7,811 nt of DNA from assembly GCA_014361095.1 (NCBI GenBank), contig JACIWF010000055.1, positions 1 through 7,811 on the forward strand, read 5' to 3'. How positions within the stretch are numbered: position 1 is the first letter of the stretch; each line of letters opens with the position of its first letter. This DNA is from Hadesarchaea archaeon (lineage in GTDB: Archaea > Hadarchaeota > Hadarchaeia > Hadarchaeales > Hadarchaeaceae). The position numbers and the translations under genes were made by a program. Positions 1-6,227 of the stretch are shown one piece after another. Under the pieces are notes generated by a model, which ran no database searches, was not told the DNA's origin, and was given only the letters and a program-made list of their open reading frames with translations.

Positions 1-2
1 CG

Positions 3-230
3 GTGGTTAAAATTTACACCACCCCGACCTGTCCCTATTGCACCATGGCGAAAAATTTTCTGCGAGAGAACGGCGTTGAATTTGTTGAAAAAAATGTGGC
101 GATAGATCACGCTGCCGCGGTTGAGATGGTAGAAAAATCAGGACAGATGGGCGTGCCAGTACTGGATATTGATGGAGAAATAATAGTCGGCTTCAACCGT
201 GAGGCAATAAAGAAAGCACTTAAGCTATAG
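3..230 (+). CDS. Glutaredoxin-like / NrdH-type thiol-disulfide redox protein
   Basis: Small thioredoxin-fold protein of 75 residues, the usual size for glutaredoxin-like/NrdH redoxins. The redox-active motif CPYC is at residues 10-13, right after the first beta strand (VKIYTTPT). The cis-proline segment GVPVLDI (Pro52) is followed by a glycine-phenylalanine turn (IVGFN), as expected for the glutathione/thiol-binding side of the fold. There is no signal peptide or membrane segment, so it should be cytoplasmic. The expected role is dithiol reduction of proteins such as ribonucleotide reductase or peroxiredoxins; the natural reductant cannot be read from sequence. The GTG at position 3 is the first possible start, but only two bases precede it, so the true start may lie upstream of the window. 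It ends with TAG. It is separated by 212 bp from the next gene and is probably not functionally tied to it. Confidence 0.88.
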   Translation: MVKIYTTPTCPYCTMAKNFLRENGVEFVEKNVAIDHAAAVEMVEKSGQMGVPVLDIDGEIIVGFNREAIKKALKL

Positions 231-240
231 CTATCTTCAC

Positions 241-271
241 ATAAATCTTCAAATTGGCCTTTTGGATTTAT
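241..271 (+). repeat. Imperfect AT-rich hairpin after the glutaredoxin-like gene
   Basis: An inverted repeat starts 10 bases after the stop codon of the glutaredoxin-like gene. ATAAATC (241-247) pairs with GATTTAT (265-271), and after a two-base bulge CAAA (250-253) pairs with TTTG (261-264), leaving a 7-base loop. It could be a 3'-end stabilising or processing structure or a weak terminator. No strong T-run follows it, so calling it a terminator would be a guess. Confidence 0.4.
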
Positions 272-400
272 TGACCTAAACAGTAAATTAGAAAAAACGA
301 AACAATTGCCTAAGTTTTGATTCCGAAACGTAAAGACCGGCGGTCCTCAAGATTTAATCAAATAAAGTCTAAAAATTAGGAGTTAATCTGAAGTGAATGC

Positions 401-408
401 TTAAATAC
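401..408 (+). promoter_or_regulatory. Archaeal TATA box for the cyclodeaminase-like gene
   Basis: The 8-mer TTAAATAC matches an archaeal TATA element and ends 34 nt before the ATG at 443. Transcription starting about 25 nt downstream would give a leader of roughly 10 nt that just contains the proximal GGTGA ribosome-binding site. The placement is seen in the sequence; promoter activity is inferred. Confidence 0.5.
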
Positions 409-425
409 TGAAAACCTGATGAAGT

Positions 426-441
426 GGTGAAAAGGTGAAAA
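426..441 (+). promoter_or_regulatory. Tandemly duplicated Shine-Dalgarno (two GGTGAAAA units)
   Basis: Two perfect, directly adjacent 8-base copies of GGTGAAAA (426-433 and 434-441) lie immediately before the ATG at 443. GGTGA is complementary to the archaeal 16S rRNA 3' end. The proximal copy (434-438) has a 4-base spacer to the ATG and supports that start. A minimal ATG-AAG-TGG-TGA frame (419-430) ends inside the first copy, but it would be translated only if transcription starts further upstream than the TATA box suggests. Confidence 0.6.
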
Positions 442-442
442 A

Positions 443-1477
443 ATGACCAAAAAGGTTGAATTTTTGTATTTGAGCCAAGAAGACGTCAGGGCGGCGGGTG
501 GCCTTGACATGAAGATGGCAATGGAGGCCATCGAGAGGGCCTTTAAACTTCTTAACGCAGGACAGGTGGTGATCCCTGATAAAATTGTTATGGAACTGCC
601 TCCCGGCGAACAGGAGCGAGGCCGGATGAACGGCTTGGCGGCCTATATCGGCGGGGACTGGGAAGTAGCAGGGATAAAGTGGATCCCCAGCTTCCCGAAA
701 AACCCATTTCAACGTGGATTGCCCCGAGCCAGTGCACTCATAATCCTCAACGACACACAGACGGGTCTGCCCTTGGCAGTTATGGATGGCACGATTCCGA
801 GCGCGGTGCGCACCGGAGCAGTTGGTGGCCTAGGAGCGAAATATCTCGCAGGGAAAAATTCAGAAGTGCTGTGCTTGATAGGTTTAGGAGTTCAGGCTAA
901 AACGCAGGCCATGGCGATAAAAGAAGCGCTGCCATCGCTGAAGGAGATCCGCGGCTATGATAAAGCGAGGGAAAGAGGAATTCAGGGAGCTAAGGAAATT
1001 GAAAAACTCACCGGAATAACCACCAAATTCGTCGACACTCCAGAGCAAGCCGTCAAAGGCGCTGACGTCATCGTCACCGCGACCGTCGCCAATGAACCAA
1101 TTGTCAAGGAAAAATGGGTCAAGGAGGGAAGCCTTTTCATTCACGTCGGCTCCTATGTCGAGGAAGAATACGAAGTGGTTCTCAACTCCGACAAAATTGT
1201 AGTGGATGAGTGGCACGTGGTCAAGCATCGAAAAACCCCGGTTCTGGCAAGAATGTATGATGAAAAACTGATATCCGACAGCGATATCTATGCCAACTTT
1301 GATGAGATAGTCGCCGGGAAGAAACCTGGTCGAGAAAGCGATGACGAAAGGATCTTCTTTGCCCCCATCGGAATGGCGCATGAAGATGTTGCCGTGGCTT
1401 CCATGATATACGAAAGGGCCAAGAGGGAAGGAATCGGGAAAACTTTGACGCTCTGGAACGAACCTATCTGGATCTAG
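443..1477 (+). CDS. Ornithine cyclodeaminase / alanine dehydrogenase (mu-crystallin) family protein, divergent subgroup
   Basis: Protein of 344 residues, close to the usual 320-350 of the family. Family landmarks are in order: an RMNG segment (61-64), a lysine in GIKW (Lys79, at the position expected for the catalytic/substrate Lys), GLPRASALI (92-100), the RTGAVGGLGAKYLA segment (123-136) and the Rossmann NAD(H) motif GLGVQA (147-152). Members convert L-ornithine to proline plus ammonia, interconvert alanine and pyruvate, or reduce cyclic imines, all with bound or free NAD(P)(H). The classical PGK-x-EL active-site segment after the Rossmann fold is missing; in its place is HVGSYVEEEYEVVL (234-247). 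The substrate is therefore probably not ornithine, and the exact reaction is unknown. Start ATG at 443 is supported by the tandem GGTGA sites. It is transcribed toward the MttB-family gene and ends with TAG 48 bp from that gene's stop. Confidence 0.88.
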   Translation: MTKKVEFLYLSQEDVRAAGGLDMKMAMEAIERAFKLLNAGQVVIPDKIVMELPPGEQERGRMNGLAAYIGGDWEVAGIKWIPSFPKNPFQRGLPRASALIILNDTQTGLPLAVMDGTIPSAVRTGAVGGLGAKYLAGKNSEVLCLIGLGVQAKTQAMAIKEALPSLKEIRGYDKARERGIQGAKEIEKLTGITTKFVDTPEQAVKGADVIVTATVANEPIVKEKWVKEGSLFIHVGSYVEEEYEVVLNSDKIVVDEWHVVKHRKTPVLARMYDEKLISDSDIYANFDEIVAGKKPGRESDDERIFFAPIGMAHEDVAVASMIYERAKREGIGKTLTLWNEPIWI

Positions 1478-1525
1478 ATTCAACAGCGGCAGCGAATCCT
1501 CTGTGACTCGCGAATCTTAAGCACA

Positions 1526-2992
1526 TCATCCTTTTGACTCTCTTTTTTCGACTTCTTTGGCATATTCAATTAGCTGCTTTTCAACTTCTTTATCCAGCGG
1601 ATCGGGCTCATGCTTCTTGAGGATCTCCCTAACTTTCTCCCGCGCCACCTGCCACAGGTCCTTCGATCCCGCCTTCTCCCAGTTCTCGCGGGTCTCCCTG
1701 TCGCTGATCTTCGGGAAATACTGCTCCTCCATCAGGTACTTCAGCGTGTGCATCTGGTCCAAATAATGGCCGCCAGGACCAACTTTTGCGATAACATCGT
1801 AGGCTAGGGTCTCCTCGTCAACCTTGATCCCCTTCAGAACGCGGTAGATCATTCCGCAGATCTCGTCATCTATAACCAGCTGCTCCAGACTGATGGTCCG
1901 AGCTGACTCCAGCGTACCAGGATAGAAAATATAATTCACTCCGGCAAGAGAAGCCAACAACAAGTTCAAAGCCCGTTCATACCCATTCTGAACATCGATT
2001 AATTTAGATTCAGTGTCCCCGGCGGTTCCCCTGCAGGGTAAATTATAATATCTTGCCATCTGCGCTGAAGCCACGTTTAAAATGCCGGCCTCGATTGCGC
2101 CCAGAGCTATATGTCCCCGTTTCATGTCCATAATCGTTGAACAGGTGCCGTAGAAAACAGGCGTTCCAGGATTGACCAGCTGGGCTATGGTAACACCGCT
2201 TAATATCTCCGCACCCTGCTGCACCAAGACTCCAGCTAAAGTCACGGGGCCAGTGGCACCAGCCTGGATCTCGACACCGAAGTCAACGGGCTGGCCCATC
2301 TTGGCGTACTCCAGAAGGCCCTCCGTCATATCTGTGGCATGCTGAAGAGGACTGATGGGGTTTACAGTCGTGTAGATCATCGGCTTCTTGCGCAGCTCTT
2401 CTTCCCCACCCGCCAAAATCGCGGCCATTTTCAGACAATCCTTTGCCCGTTGGGTGCCGCGAGCTGTCGCCTTAACAACCTTTGACGTGTTTTTAACGCT
2501 GGCAATATAACCGAGCACATGGGTGACCCTACCCGGTACCCCGTCAATGTTCGGCATAACGGCGCCGCCATGAATGAGCCTGTAGGTCTCCATAGCGTCG
2601 ACAACTTTGCACAAATTTTCTACATCCTTTAAATTGGTCAGGCGCCTTTTGCCGGTTTCAAGGTCGAGGATGTAAATCCGGCCAATCATTGGACCGAAAT
2701 AGACCCGTTTCTTTTCAATTTTAACGTCGTATTTTGGATTTCGAGCGTGAAGGGTAAATTCCCCCGGCGCCTTCTTCAGCGCCTCTTTGACCATGTGCTC
2801 CGGGAGATAAACCCGGTTTGTCTTCGGATCTATCTCCGCGCCGCCGTCCTTTAAAATTTTGAAGGCGTTGGGTTCAAGAACTTTAACGCCGACATTTTCC
2901 AGAACTTCCATTGTCTTCTGGTGAATTTTGTATACCTCATCCTGAGACAGTATCTCAAGCTGTCCACCTTTCAAACCAACCAAGACATCCAC
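1526..2992 (-). CDS. Trimethylamine methyltransferase (MttB) family protein, non-pyrrolysine
   Basis: Protein of 488 residues, close to the roughly 470-495 of MttB-family methyltransferases. The N-terminus (ILSQDEVYKIHQKTMEVLE) and the barrel segments GTAGDTESKLIDVQNGYE (322-339) and SLEQLVIDDEICGM (368-381) are characteristic. Archaeal MttB proper carries pyrrolysine at an in-frame UAG near residue 334. This gene is open throughout, with an AAA lysine codon at residue 330 (2003-2005), so it belongs to the Pyl-less branch that includes glycine betaine and other quaternary-amine demethylases. Such enzymes pass a methyl group to a cognate corrinoid protein, which is not in this window. The GTG at 2992 lies 25 nt after a TATA-like element and would suit leaderless translation. 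An alternative in-frame TTG at 2983 is 6 nt after GAGGTG and would shorten the protein by three residues. The substrate cannot be told from sequence. Confidence 0.9.
   Translation of the reverse strand: MDVLVGLKGGQLEILSQDEVYKIHQKTMEVLENVGVKVLEPNAFKILKDGGAEIDPKTNRVYLPEHMVKEALKKAPGEFTLHARNPKYDVKIEKKRVYFGPMIGRIYILDLETGKRRLTNLKDVENLCKVVDAMETYRLIHGGAVMPNIDGVPGRVTHVLGYIASVKNTSKVVKATARGTQRAKDCLKMAAILAGGEEELRKKPMIYTTVNPISPLQHATDMTEGLLEYAKMGQPVDFGVEIQAGATGPVTLAGVLVQQGAEILSGVTIAQLVNPGTPVFYGTCSTIMDMKRGHIALGAIEAGILNVASAQMARYYNLPCRGTAGDTESKLIDVQNGYERALNLLLASLAGVNYIFYPGTLESARTISLEQLVIDDEICGMIYRVLKGIKVDEETLAYDVIAKVGPGGHYLDQMHTLKYLMEEQYFPKISDRETRENWEKAGSKDLWQVAREKVREILKKHEPDPLDKEVEKQLIEYAKEVEKRESKG
1543..1548 (+). 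terminator. Possible oligo-T terminator for the cyclodeaminase-like transcript
   Basis: A run of six T on the plus strand lies about 66 nt after the TAG of the cyclodeaminase-like gene. Archaeal RNA polymerase can stop at U-tracts without a hairpin. The run falls inside the 3' coding end of the convergent methyltransferase gene, where it also encodes lysine-rich sequence, so it may be there only for coding reasons. Confidence 0.25.
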
Positions 2993-3018
2993 CTCTTGTA
3001 GTGAATAGCAATTTTAGC

Positions 3019-3026
3019 TTTTAAAT
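3019..3026 (-). promoter_or_regulatory. Archaeal TATA box for the MttB-family gene
   Basis: On the minus strand an A/T-only stretch around ATTTAAAA lies in the 53-bp gap after the acyl-CoA synthetase gene. Its end is about 25 nt from the GTG at 2992, the distance expected between a TATA box and a transcription start, so the MttB-family gene can be transcribed independently. The GAGGTG at 2990-2995 would then be either the very 5' end of the message or the ribosome-binding site for the TTG at 2983. Confidence 0.45.
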
Positions 3027-3045
3027 TTTGTCAGCTGAATTCATG

Positions 3046-4401
3046 TTATTGAAACGAATCCTTCCACAGGGCCCGGCGAACGCAGGCGGATAAGGTCCTA
3101 ACTGCACGAACCGGGTCAGAATACACAGGAATACCTGAATCTGCCAGTTTCGCTCTTTCCTCCGCTTCCGCCTTTCCTCCTCCCAACATAACCGGAACAA
3201 TTGTCTTACCTCTCAAAACGTGTTTAACAATAACCTCCGAGATTCCAGGCATCGGGTCTCCGACAATCACCACATGGGCATCGGCCACCCTCGATTCACC
3301 CAAGGCTGTAATGGCTTCATCATACATCTGAGATGTCGCACTGCCAGTAAGATCAAGCGGGTTTTTCAAGATACATTCGGGCGGCAATTTTTCCTTCAAC
3401 CTCTCACGAGTTTCCGGAGGCAGATCTGGTGCGTTCATCCCGAGTTCCACACAGGCGTCGAGAGCCAGTATGCCGGAGCCTCCTGAGCTTGTTATTATGG
3501 CCACATCTTTTCCCTTTGGTAACGGCAGACCTGCAAAAGCCTTACAGACATCATAAAGCTCTTCCACACTCGAAACCCTCTGGACGCCTGCCTGTCTGAA
3601 TACGGAATCAAATATCGCGTCCATTCCGGCAAGTGATCGAGTGTGGGAAGCCACGGCCTGTGCTCCCTTAGCTGTCCTCCCACTCTTTAGCACCACGATC
3701 GGCTTTCTCTCAGCCGCGTCACGCGCAACTTGGAAAAATCTTCTTCCGTCCCTGACTCCTTCAATATAAAGCGCAATGACTCTCGTCGTCGGTTCGTTTG
3801 AGAGATATTCAAGGAGCTCCGTCTCATCGACATCGCACTTATTGCCCAGCGCCACCATCTTATCTACTCCCACCTTATCTTCCTCGGCCCAGCAGGCGAC
3901 TGCGGCCAGCACGGTGCCGCTCTGAGAAATCACCGATATCGGCCCTTTTGTCCTGATAAGCGGCCAAGTGGCACAGAGACCTACTGAGGTACTATTAACT
4001 CCCTGGCAGTTTGGACCAACTATTCTGATCCCCGCTTTTCTCGCGGCTTCCACCAGCTGGCGCTCCAGCTCAGCTCCCGAAGGCCCGGTCTCCCCAAACC
4101 CGCCCGAGATGACCACCGCAGCCTTGACTCCCTTCTCGCCGCAATCTGATATCACGGCGGGGACAAAACGCGCCGGAACTATCACCACAGCGAGTTCAAC
4201 CTCATCTGGGACATCCTTGATAGACGGATAACACTTTACTCCCAAAACATCAGGTGCCTTGGGGTTAACTGGATAGATTTTTCCCTTGTATCCAGCATCG
4301 ATTATATTCTTGAAAATCTCATGGCCAAGTTTTCCTGGCTCACGCGAAGCGCCTATCACGGCGACGCTTGACGGCTCAAAGAAACTTTTCAAGGACATCA
4401 T
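3046..4401 (-). CDS. Acetate/acyl-CoA ligase (NDP-forming) alpha subunit, CoA-binding protein
   Basis: Protein of 451 residues with the domain order of the alpha subunit of ADP-forming acyl-CoA synthetases: an N-terminal CoA-binding Rossmann domain (SVAVIGAS at 12-19, YPVNPK at 43-48, GPNCQGVN at 129-136), then two succinyl-CoA-synthetase-like ligase domains (SQSG at 159-162, NPLDLTG at 347-353). The expected phosphohistidine is His253 in ASHTRSLAG. The family makes ATP from ADP, phosphate and acyl-CoA, the archaeal energy-conserving end step of peptide and sugar fermentation. The ATP-grasp beta part, fused in proteins of about 700 residues, is absent here and must be supplied in trans. Two adjacent ATGs are possible starts; GTGAT just upstream slightly favours the second (4398). 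The residue after His-Thr is Arg rather than the common Gly. The acyl substrate is unknown; an acid made by the nearby aldehyde oxidoreductase is one candidate. Confidence 0.9.
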   Translation of the reverse strand: MMSLKSFFEPSSVAVIGASREPGKLGHEIFKNIIDAGYKGKIYPVNPKAPDVLGVKCYPSIKDVPDEVELAVVIVPARFVPAVISDCGEKGVKAAVVISGGFGETGPSGAELERQLVEAARKAGIRIVGPNCQGVNSTSVGLCATWPLIRTKGPISVISQSGTVLAAVACWAEEDKVGVDKMVALGNKCDVDETELLEYLSNEPTTRVIALYIEGVRDGRRFFQVARDAAERKPIVVLKSGRTAKGAQAVASHTRSLAGMDAIFDSVFRQAGVQRVSSVEELYDVCKAFAGLPLPKGKDVAIITSSGGSGILALDACVELGMNAPDLPPETRERLKEKLPPECILKNPLDLTGSATSQMYDEAITALGESRVADAHVVIVGDPMPGISEVIVKHVLRGKTIVPVMLGGGKAEAEERAKLADSGIPVYSDPVRAVRTLSACVRRALWKDSFQ

Positions 4402-4446
4402 ATCACTATCCAGTCATTTCATTCGCTTATTTCCTTTACCAATTCC

Positions 4447-4463
4447 GATTTAACTTATTTAAT
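4447..4463 (-). promoter_or_regulatory. Possible promoter of the acyl-CoA synthetase alpha gene
   Basis: Overlapping T/A-rich TATA-like stretches (ATTAAATA and GTTAAATC on the minus strand) lie about 45-60 nt before the start codons at 4401/4398. Transcription from here would leave a short leader carrying GTGAT as ribosome-binding site. A weaker GAAATAAG sits nearer, at a leaderless distance. The region is A/T-rich throughout, so the choice between them is uncertain. Confidence 0.3.
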
Positions 4464-4667
4464 GACATCTCTTCACCAATCTTTTTCCATCATCTGCCAC
4501 GTTTTCTATTATAAGCCTGTCCTTTGCTTAAAATAATGAATCAAAGTTTAATAGAACTTAAATTACATTTCATATTGTCCTCAATCTTGATCAAAACAAT
4601 CTTGCTGTCAATTACCAGCAATCTTATGTTAGATGGTAAAGGCTGTCCACTGTTGAGAATCAATTTG

Positions 4668-4686
4668 AAAAAAATGTTGTAAAAAA
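4668..4686 (-). terminator. Tandem oligo-T terminator candidate after the PreA-like gene
   Basis: On the minus strand a run of six T (4686-4681) is followed, after a 6-base spacer, by a run of seven T (4674-4668). Repeated U-tracts are the typical archaeal intrinsic termination signal. They lie about 195 nt after the PreA-like stop codon and before the promoter region of the next gene, so they would end the PreA-like transcript with a long 3' UTR. Confidence 0.4.
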
Positions 4687-4801
4687 TTCTACAGGCAAAT
4701 CGCTGTTGACTATAACCGTCACTGCTAAAGAAGAAATTGCTGTACTCTGCGACCCTTAGGTGGTCACGGTTGTAAGAGTCATAACACTAGGTACACTGAA
4801 C

Positions 4802-4822
4802 ATCGCCAAATTCTTTGGCGAT
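4802..4822 (-). repeat. Perfect 9-bp inverted repeat (hairpin) after the PreA-like gene
   Basis: ATCGCCAAA (4802-4810) is the exact reverse complement of TTTGGCGAT (4814-4822), with a 3-base loop. It begins 59 nt beyond the stop codon of the PreA-like gene. No T-run follows on either strand, so it is more likely an RNA 3'-UTR element, part of a small RNA, or a protein-binding palindrome than a bacterial-style terminator. Confidence 0.55.
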
Positions 4823-4881
4823 TAAATACTGGAATTCACTGACCTGATGTGGAAATCACCCAGTTGATTGCCTTATGGAAC

Positions 4882-6204
4882 TCATTCTCCTTGTTTGTGA
4901 AAGTTCTTCATTATTTCGATCTTTTTCTGCATCGTTATCGGCTTGTAACTGATACATTCCACCGGACAAACCACTGAACACAGCCCGCAACCCAAGCACA
5001 AGTTTTCATCGATTCTGGCCTTTCCATCAATGACCTTCGCTGCGCTTGAACAGTTGTCGTCACAAACAATCTCACAGCGCTTACATCCTGTGCACTTCTC
5101 AGTATCAACCACTCCCACTGCTGGTTTGGCTGAAGTGAATGTCGCTACTCCAACCGGGACAACCCGCGAAACCGACATTCCAATGAAATCATAGACACTC
5201 TCGTACCCCTTTCTCTTCATAAATTCGACCATGCCATCCAAAATTTCCCTGCCAACACCAAGCCCGCGGAACATGGGCGCTGTGGACAGCTGAACCGTGG
5301 TCGCTCCAAGCATCATATATTCTACAACGCTCTTCCAATCGTGAGCCCCACCTATGCCGCTGATGGGTATCTTCACCGATCGGGCAATCTCCCAGACGGC
5401 CCGAAGTCCAATGGGTTTAACCGGCGGACCTGAATACCCGCACGGCGAAGAGAAGCCTCCATCCGCAGAACGCGACAGTGGATAACCGGTCTCAACATCG
5501 ATTCCAATTATTGACAGCACTGTGTTTATTGCTGAAATGGCATCTGCACCTGCTCTCGCCACGGCTCTGGCCGTGTCTGGGAAACTAAGCGTGTGGGGAC
5601 TCAGCTTAACCATCAATGGAAGACTGGTAACCTCTTTAACTGCCTTTATTATCTCCTGTATCTTTTCAGCATACACTCCCACAGCAAAAGCCCCCATGCC
5701 TAGCTCATGTATCATCGGACAGGCGGTATTGAACTCAAGTCCATCATAACCGCATTCCTCGTAAACTTTGACAATTTTAACAGCATTCTCAGGCCCTGTG
5801 GGTGAGAAGTTTCCGATTACGACCAGTCCCTCTTGGTGTGCTTTCTCAATGCCCTTTTTCATCCTTTCTTTGCTAATTCTCCACATTTCTTCTGCAGGGT
5901 CATCTAATTTTTTCTCTGAATAATACTCGACATCTGGACCGGCGTTTACCAGAGCCATGCTTTCCTTCATCCGCTTTCCTACTGGGGTATCGACTCGGTT
6001 GGTCCACAATGCCGGCTCACTGCAGAATCCCACTCTCACATCGTCTGTAACTATATTTTTGGCCACAATTCCTCCCCAGCCAGCTTTAGCGATCTTGTGG
6101 GCAAATTTCGGGAACCAACCCACAAAAGTGTTGTACATCGCCGGCGCTAGGAGAATCGGGCTCTTCAACTCTTTTCCCATAAAGCTAACACTTAGGTCGG
6201 TCAT
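4882..6204 (-). CDS. PreA-like dihydropyrimidine/dihydroorotate dehydrogenase-fold flavoprotein with C-terminal 2x[4Fe-4S] ferredoxin domain
   Basis: Protein of 440 residues, close to bacterial PreA (about 410). Residues 1-345 form an FMN-binding TIM barrel of the dihydroorotate/dihydropyrimidine dehydrogenase type: GWGGIVAKN (42-50), FNTACP (158-163), MVKLSP (198-203), AINTV (225-229) and SGIGG (282-286). Residues 371-413 hold two ferredoxin cluster motifs, CxxCxxCxxxC at 371/374/377/381 and again at 403/406/409/413 followed by Pro. In PreA and eukaryotic DPD these parts reduce uracil or thymine at FMN with electrons delivered through the clusters. No PreT-like NAD(P)H-oxidising partner is present, so ferredoxin is a plausible donor or acceptor (inference). 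The position of the DPD catalytic Cys appears to be Val175. The ATG at 6204 is fixed by a TATA box 23 nt upstream, giving a leaderless message. The true substrate is open; pyrimidine reduction is only one option. Confidence 0.85.
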   Translation of the reverse strand: MTDLSVSFMGKELKSPILLAPAMYNTFVGWFPKFAHKIAKAGWGGIVAKNIVTDDVRVGFCSEPALWTNRVDTPVGKRMKESMALVNAGPDVEYYSEKKLDDPAEEMWRISKERMKKGIEKAHQEGLVVIGNFSPTGPENAVKIVKVYEECGYDGLEFNTACPMIHELGMGAFAVGVYAEKIQEIIKAVKEVTSLPLMVKLSPHTLSFPDTARAVARAGADAISAINTVLSIIGIDVETGYPLSRSADGGFSSPCGYSGPPVKPIGLRAVWEIARSVKIPISGIGGAHDWKSVVEYMMLGATTVQLSTAPMFRGLGVGREILDGMVEFMKRKGYESVYDFIGMSVSRVVPVGVATFTSAKPAVGVVDTEKCTGCKRCEIVCDDNCSSAAKVIDGKARIDENLCLGCGLCSVVCPVECISYKPITMQKKIEIMKNFHKQGE

Positions 6205-6227
6205 GTGTTCAACTCTGGCTAACCAAA

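Larger units (their letters stand above)
4402..4881. other. 480-bp intergenic region without a convincing gene
   Basis: This A/T-rich stretch separates the PreA-like gene from the acyl-CoA synthetase gene, both on the minus strand. It contains a perfect 9-bp hairpin (4802-4822) near the PreA end, a tandem oligo-T signal for the minus strand (4668-4686) and TATA-like elements near the acyl-CoA synthetase start. A 48-codon plus-strand frame (4536-4682, ATG to TAA) and a minus-strand frame of about 70 codons without a usable start are open, but neither resembles a family I know. I see no tRNA and no clear C/D-box signature. Confidence 0.5.

Noticed and set aside
335..345. Short palindrome GACCG-G-CGGTC upstream of the cyclodeaminase-like promoter
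   Set aside because: Only 5-bp arms and a single copy; it could be an operator, but nothing else supports that.
884..1483. Minus-strand open frame of 199 codons antisense to the cyclodeaminase-like gene
   Set aside because: It lies almost wholly opposite a gene with clear family motifs, its translation resembles no family I know, and its Phe/Asp/Gly-rich composition is what antisense reading of the real gene would give.
3495..3683. Second minus-strand frame inside the acyl-CoA synthetase gene and other overlapping frames within the large genes
   Set aside because: Shadows of genes that have clear motifs in the main frame.
4536..4682. 48-codon plus-strand frame in the 480-bp gap, with a hydrophobic N-terminal half
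   Set aside because: No ribosome-binding site and no promoter at a suitable distance; Leu/Ile/Lys richness is expected from A/T-rich DNA. Mentioned only as part of the unexplained gap.
4640..4825. Possible decayed gene in the gap: plus-strand frame with protein-like stretches broken by TAG (4757) and TAA (4823)
   Set aside because: No recognisable family and no start codon at the front. One stop is TAA, so TAG read-through as pyrrolysine would not rescue it. An opposing minus-strand frame is equally open, which suggests chance.
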